Positions 5,470-6,275 of a DNA stretch of 6,275 bases are shown piece after piece. Each line of letters starts with the position of its first letter. The stretch's first letter is position 1. The position numbers and the translations under genes were made by a program. This DNA comes from a bacterium (GTDB taxonomy: Bacteria; JAHJDO01), in contig JAGMBN010000072.1 in assembly GCA_023129655.1 (NCBI GenBank), forward strand, positions 1-6,275. The letters run 5' to 3'. Under the pieces are notes generated by a model. That model had not been told where the DNA came from. It worked only from the letters and a program-made list of their open reading frames with translations, and ran no database searches.

Positions 5470-6275
5470 ATGATTACTCATGAAACGTACAGATCACTTG
5501 GATTAACTGACAAAGAATATCAGAAGATATTGAGTCTTCTGAAGAGAGAGCCTACAATTACTGAGCTTGCAATGTTTGCTGCGGAATGGTCAGAGCATTG
5601 CGGGTATGTGAGTTCCCGCAATCTGCTTAAAATTCTGCCTAAAACAGGGAAATATAAAACTTTGATAGGCGAGGATTCGGGAGGGATCATTGTTGATGAT
5701 CTTGCCATTATTTTCAAGATGGAAAGCCATAATCATCCTTCGCAGGTTGAGCCAAAGCAAGGGGCGGCTACAGGAGTAGGGGGGATTATAAGGGACATAT
5801 TCACTGCTGGCGCAAGACCTATTGCGAGTTTGAATTCTCTGAGGTTTGGTCCTCTTTCAGAAGCGTATAACAAGCATCTTCTTCAGGGAGTAGTGGACGG
5901 CATACAGTTTTATGGGAATTGTTTGGGAGTGCCTACAGTTGGAGGGGAAATATATTTTGATGAAAGTTATAATGGGAATTGCCTCGTTAATGCAATGAGT
6001 ATCGGGATAGCAAAGAAGGACAAGCTGGCAAGAGCATGCGCTTTTGGAGAGGGCAACTCTATTATGTATGTTGGAGCCAGTACGGGAAGGGATGGTATTG
6101 GAGGATGCAGTGTTCTTGCCTCTCATGAATTCAAAGAGGGAGACGCAAAAAGACCAACTGTTCAAATTGGAGACCCCTTTATGGAAAAATGCCTGATTGA
6201 GGCAACACTGGAAATTCTTTCTACGAGTTATGTTTTAGGAATTAAGGACATGGGCGCAGCAGGTCTTACATGCGC
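5470..6275 (+). CDS. purL: Phosphoribosylformylglycinamidine synthase subunit PurL, 5' part (3' end outside window)
   Basis: PurL is the ATP-dependent synthetase subunit that makes FGAM from FGAR using ammonia from PurQ. The frame opens at ATG 5470 and runs to the window edge without a stop, giving 268 codons of the roughly 730-residue small-type PurL. Landmarks in order are WSEHCGYVSSR (His43, the family's conserved N-terminal histidine), FKMESHNHPSQVEP (84-95, Glu85 and His87 in the nucleotide/metal site), GAATGVGGIIRDIFTAGARPIASLNSLRFG (98-127), GVPTVGGEIYFD (153-164) and the DMGAAGL signature at 260-266. The short N-terminus before the SEHC motif is that of the PurSQL-type enzyme rather than the long single-chain PurL. 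The Shine-Dalgarno is weak. The gene follows a NYN gene instead of purQ, so PurL may be translated or transcribed partly independently of purSQ. Confidence 0.95.
   Translation, partial: MITHETYRSLGLTDKEYQKILSLLKREPTITELAMFAAEWSEHCGYVSSRNLLKILPKTGKYKTLIGEDSGGIIVDDLAIIFKMESHNHPSQVEPKQGAATGVGGIIRDIFTAGARPIASLNSLRFGPLSEAYNKHLLQGVVDGIQFYGNCLGVPTVGGEIYFDESYNGNCLVNAMSIGIAKKDKLARACAFGEGNSIMYVGASTGRDGIGGCSVLASHEFKEGDAKRPTVQIGDPFMEKCLIEATLEILSTSYVLGIKDMGAAGLTC

Noticed and set aside
5857..6165. Minus-strand open frame opposite purL
   Set aside because: It lies entirely across conserved PurL motifs on the other strand and its own translation resembles nothing known.

Overview
The window is AT-rich, densely packed bacterial DNA. 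It carries part of a TolB-type beta-propeller gene, a D-Ala-D-Ala carboxypeptidase with a signal peptide, and a three-subunit (PurS/PurQ/PurL) FGAM synthase. TolB points to a Gram-negative (diderm) cell. Two short palindromic intergenic repeats are present: a CCCCCTT/AAGGGGG element and a TCATTGCGAGA/TCTCGCAATGA element. Both resemble repeats I associate with uncultured lineages such as Omnitrophota and related candidate phyla, and with some Deltaproteobacteria. That taxonomic guess is weak and rests on memory.

Left part (1-1414, + strand): the 3' end of a TolB/PD40 propeller gene runs through a GGGGGAT-rich repeat that supplies its last codons and stop. The same repeat supplies the start codon and probable ribosome binding site of the next gene, a DacF/PBP5-like carboxypeptidase. 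Middle-left (1409-2319, - strand): a small unrecognised protein and a SprT-like HExxH zinc metalloprotease overlap by 4 nt (TTGA) and look translationally coupled. The metalloprotease tail overlaps the dacF-like tail by 6 nt. A 138-bp divergent promoter region (2320-2457) separates this pair from the right-hand genes.

Right part (2458-6275, + strand): glutamate dehydrogenase is followed by purS, purQ, a REP-like palindromic element, a NYN-domain (PIN-like) nuclease gene, and the 5' portion of purL, which runs off the window. PurS, PurQ and PurL together convert FGAR to FGAM in purine synthesis, with PurQ supplying ammonia from glutamine. Glutamate dehydrogenase is metabolically close because it makes glutamate, the precursor of glutamine.

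No RNA genes, CRISPR arrays or intact mobile elements were seen, and nothing here clearly amounts to a new biological system. The most interesting points are the NYN gene plus palindromic element splitting purQ from purL, the repeat that forms a gene junction, the SAC (instead of SxN) motif in the carboxypeptidase, and the coupled metalloprotease/small-protein pair.
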